DNA of 16,298 bases from Chlamydiia bacterium (lineage in GTDB: Bacteria; Chlamydiota; Chlamydiia; Chlamydiales; SM23-39): the NCBI GenBank assembly GCA_016194825.1, contig JACQAR010000036.1, positions 1 through 16,298 of the forward strand, in the 5' to 3' direction. Each line of letters starts with the position of its first letter. The first letter of the stretch is position 1. A program made the translations under genes and the position numbers. The notes beneath the pieces were generated by a model, which was not told where the DNA came from, made no database searches, and saw only the letters and a program-made list of their open reading frames with translations. Below, one piece after another: positions 15,078-16,298 of this stretch.

Positions 15078-16268
15078 TCAATGCAGATTTTTTGGCAATA
15101 CTTTGCAAAACTCTCTATATGGGAGCAAGGATAAAGTAATACTCAAAAAGGAAATACTGACAATTGTTCCTATTCCTAATCCTACAGCTTGACAAGCTAG
15201 CAACATTACAAACGCAACTAAAAAAGCTACAGAGTCGCTAGACTCAACCAATCCATATTTTCTTCCCCACGCATGAGCAGGGCTTGTCTTAGATATAATT
15301 GTGAAAAGAGTGGGACATAAAAATGCATTCCCCATGCTATGAAAAAAATAACAAACAACCAACAAATAACTCTCTATATGCTTTACAAACGGAAACACTA
15401 TAAATATCGGAAGCAGAGAAATGATCGAAAAATAATATCCAATTCTTATCATTCTTAAATCAGAAACCCCTTGACAAAATTTCAACAATCCAATTCCGGA
15501 TAAATAACCTATCATCATGCCAACTGGAAGCAAGGAAAATTGATTTGTAAAAAAATCTATATAAAACAGAAGAATCGCATAGAGAGAAATTTCCCACAAA
15601 AGAAAAGAAACCAAGATTGACCTTAAATAACGAACACACAAATCTTCCAAAATTAATTTATTATCGCTTATAAACAAGAAAACAAAAGAATCTTTTTTTC
15701 TTTCCTTCACATGCAGTTTATCTCGAGTATCCTCAACAAAAAGAATACATATTAGCGTCAGTAAAACAAATAAAAAAATAATAGTGAAATGGATCTGTTC
15801 TTGACTCAGGAATCGATTAGAGGCCACTAACACTAAGTAGCCGACAGCATACCCACCAGTTGCCAACCCAAAAGAAAAGCGAGGCTTTCTTTCTTGAATA
15901 TCCGCTATTGTCGCCCAGCATAATGGAATAACATTGCCCAAACATCCTTTAATACCAACAACTAAAACCGGAATATAGCTAGGAGCGCTTGCTATTCGAT
16001 TAAAAGAATAGACCAACATAATAGATATTAGAGAACAAATCAATGCGATGACCAACGTTTTTTTTCTGCAATAAAAGTCTGAAAATCCTGTTTGTATCGG
16101 AGAAAAGAAAATTTGCAAAAACAACAAACTTACAACAATCACAAATTGATAAAATGGAGTATGCTGACTAAATGCCTTTAAAATGTAGTTCACTCCAATA
16201 ACATCTGCTAAGACTAAGGAAAGAAGAAAAATTAAGTATCCCAAACGACTGCGAGACAATATATTCAT
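15078..16268 (-). CDS. MFS transporter, 12-helix type
   Basis: This 396-residue protein is hydrophobic throughout, with about twelve predicted membrane helices and a charged central loop (around VEDTRDKLHVKERKKDS). The family's motif A appears as GFSDFYCRKK (61-70) between helices 2 and 3, a recognisable but not perfect form of the usual GxxxDRxGRR pattern. Length is normal. The gene runs opposite to the methyltransferase and meets it tail to tail with three bases between stops. AGGG lies about four bases before the ATG on the minus strand. The substrate is unknown. Beside a biosynthetic lyase and methyltransferase it may export the product or import the amino acid. Similarity to chlamydial phthalate-permease-like or proline/betaine-type carriers cannot be excluded. 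Composition is AT-rich like its neighbours. Confidence 0.85.
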   Translation of the reverse strand: MNILSRSRLGYLIFLLSLVLADVIGVNYILKAFSQHTPFYQFVIVVSLLFLQIFFSPIQTGFSDFYCRKKTLVIALICSLISIMLVYSFNRIASAPSYIPVLVVGIKGCLGNVIPLCWATIADIQERKPRFSFGLATGGYAVGYLVLVASNRFLSQEQIHFTIIFLFVLLTLICILFVEDTRDKLHVKERKKDSFVFLFISDNKLILEDLCVRYLRSILVSFLLWEISLYAILLFYIDFFTNQFSLLPVGMMIGYLSGIGLLKFCQGVSDLRMIRIGYYFSIISLLPIFIVFPFVKHIESYLLVVCYFFHSMGNAFLCPTLFTIISKTSPAHAWGRKYGLVESSDSVAFLVAFVMLLACQAVGLGIGTIVSISFLSITLSLLPYREFCKVLPKNLH

Positions 16269-16298
16269 GAAACCCTACTAATACTTATCCGAAGTTTA

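Overview
The window reads as the chromosome of a member of the Chlamydiota, probably an environmental (amoeba-associated) lineage. The basis is gene content and order: zwf next to pgl, and rpmG followed by a LolC/E-type permease and LolD ATPase, which as I recall is also the arrangement in Chlamydia trachomatis. The L33 protein ends in the chlamydial-looking RKHAVFKEAK. There are also lineage-specific proteins with a hydrophobic hairpin after a Ser/Thr/Gln-rich N-terminus. From base 1 to about 12,520 the DNA is GC-balanced with C-ending codons. From about 12,523 to the end it is clearly AT-rich, with A/T-ending codons.

Layout: (1) 1-3096, the oxidative pentose-phosphate genes zwf (5' end outside the window), an opcA-like gene and pgl, joined by ATGA stop/start overlaps. 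(2) 3150-3887, a Pro-rich membrane protein gene whose frame continues past an in-frame TGA, probably a broken gene. (3) 3889-4070, a palindromic miniature element flanked by TA that supplies the present start of tsaD (4049-5053). (4) rpmG (5081-5242), a second, related element (5240-5488), then a LolC/E permease and LolD. (5) 7586-9068, a tandem duplication of a putative membrane protein gene that carried along the 3' end of lolD. (6) 9079-9277, a long, nearly perfect palindrome and a second small hairpin. (7) 9342-12522, ugd-ispA-galE in one overlapping operon for UDP-glucuronate, UDP-galactose and farnesyl diphosphate. (8) 12616-16268, an AT-rich cassette with an MIO-type aromatic amino acid ammonia-lyase/aminomutase, a translationally coupled SAM methyltransferase and, convergent, an MFS transporter.

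How they work together: zwf, opcA and pgl convert glucose-6-phosphate to 6-phosphogluconate and make NADPH. TsaD modifies tRNA, L33 is ribosomal, and LolC/E with LolD serves lipoprotein release. The ugd/galE pair points to surface polysaccharide or LPS sugar precursors.

The most interesting part is the AT-rich cassette. It looks horizontally acquired and may make and export a small aromatic acid or beta-amino acid derivative. Next in interest are the two related TA-flanked palindromic elements. Both sit exactly at gene boundaries, where they now provide a start codon, a stop codon or a ribosome binding site.
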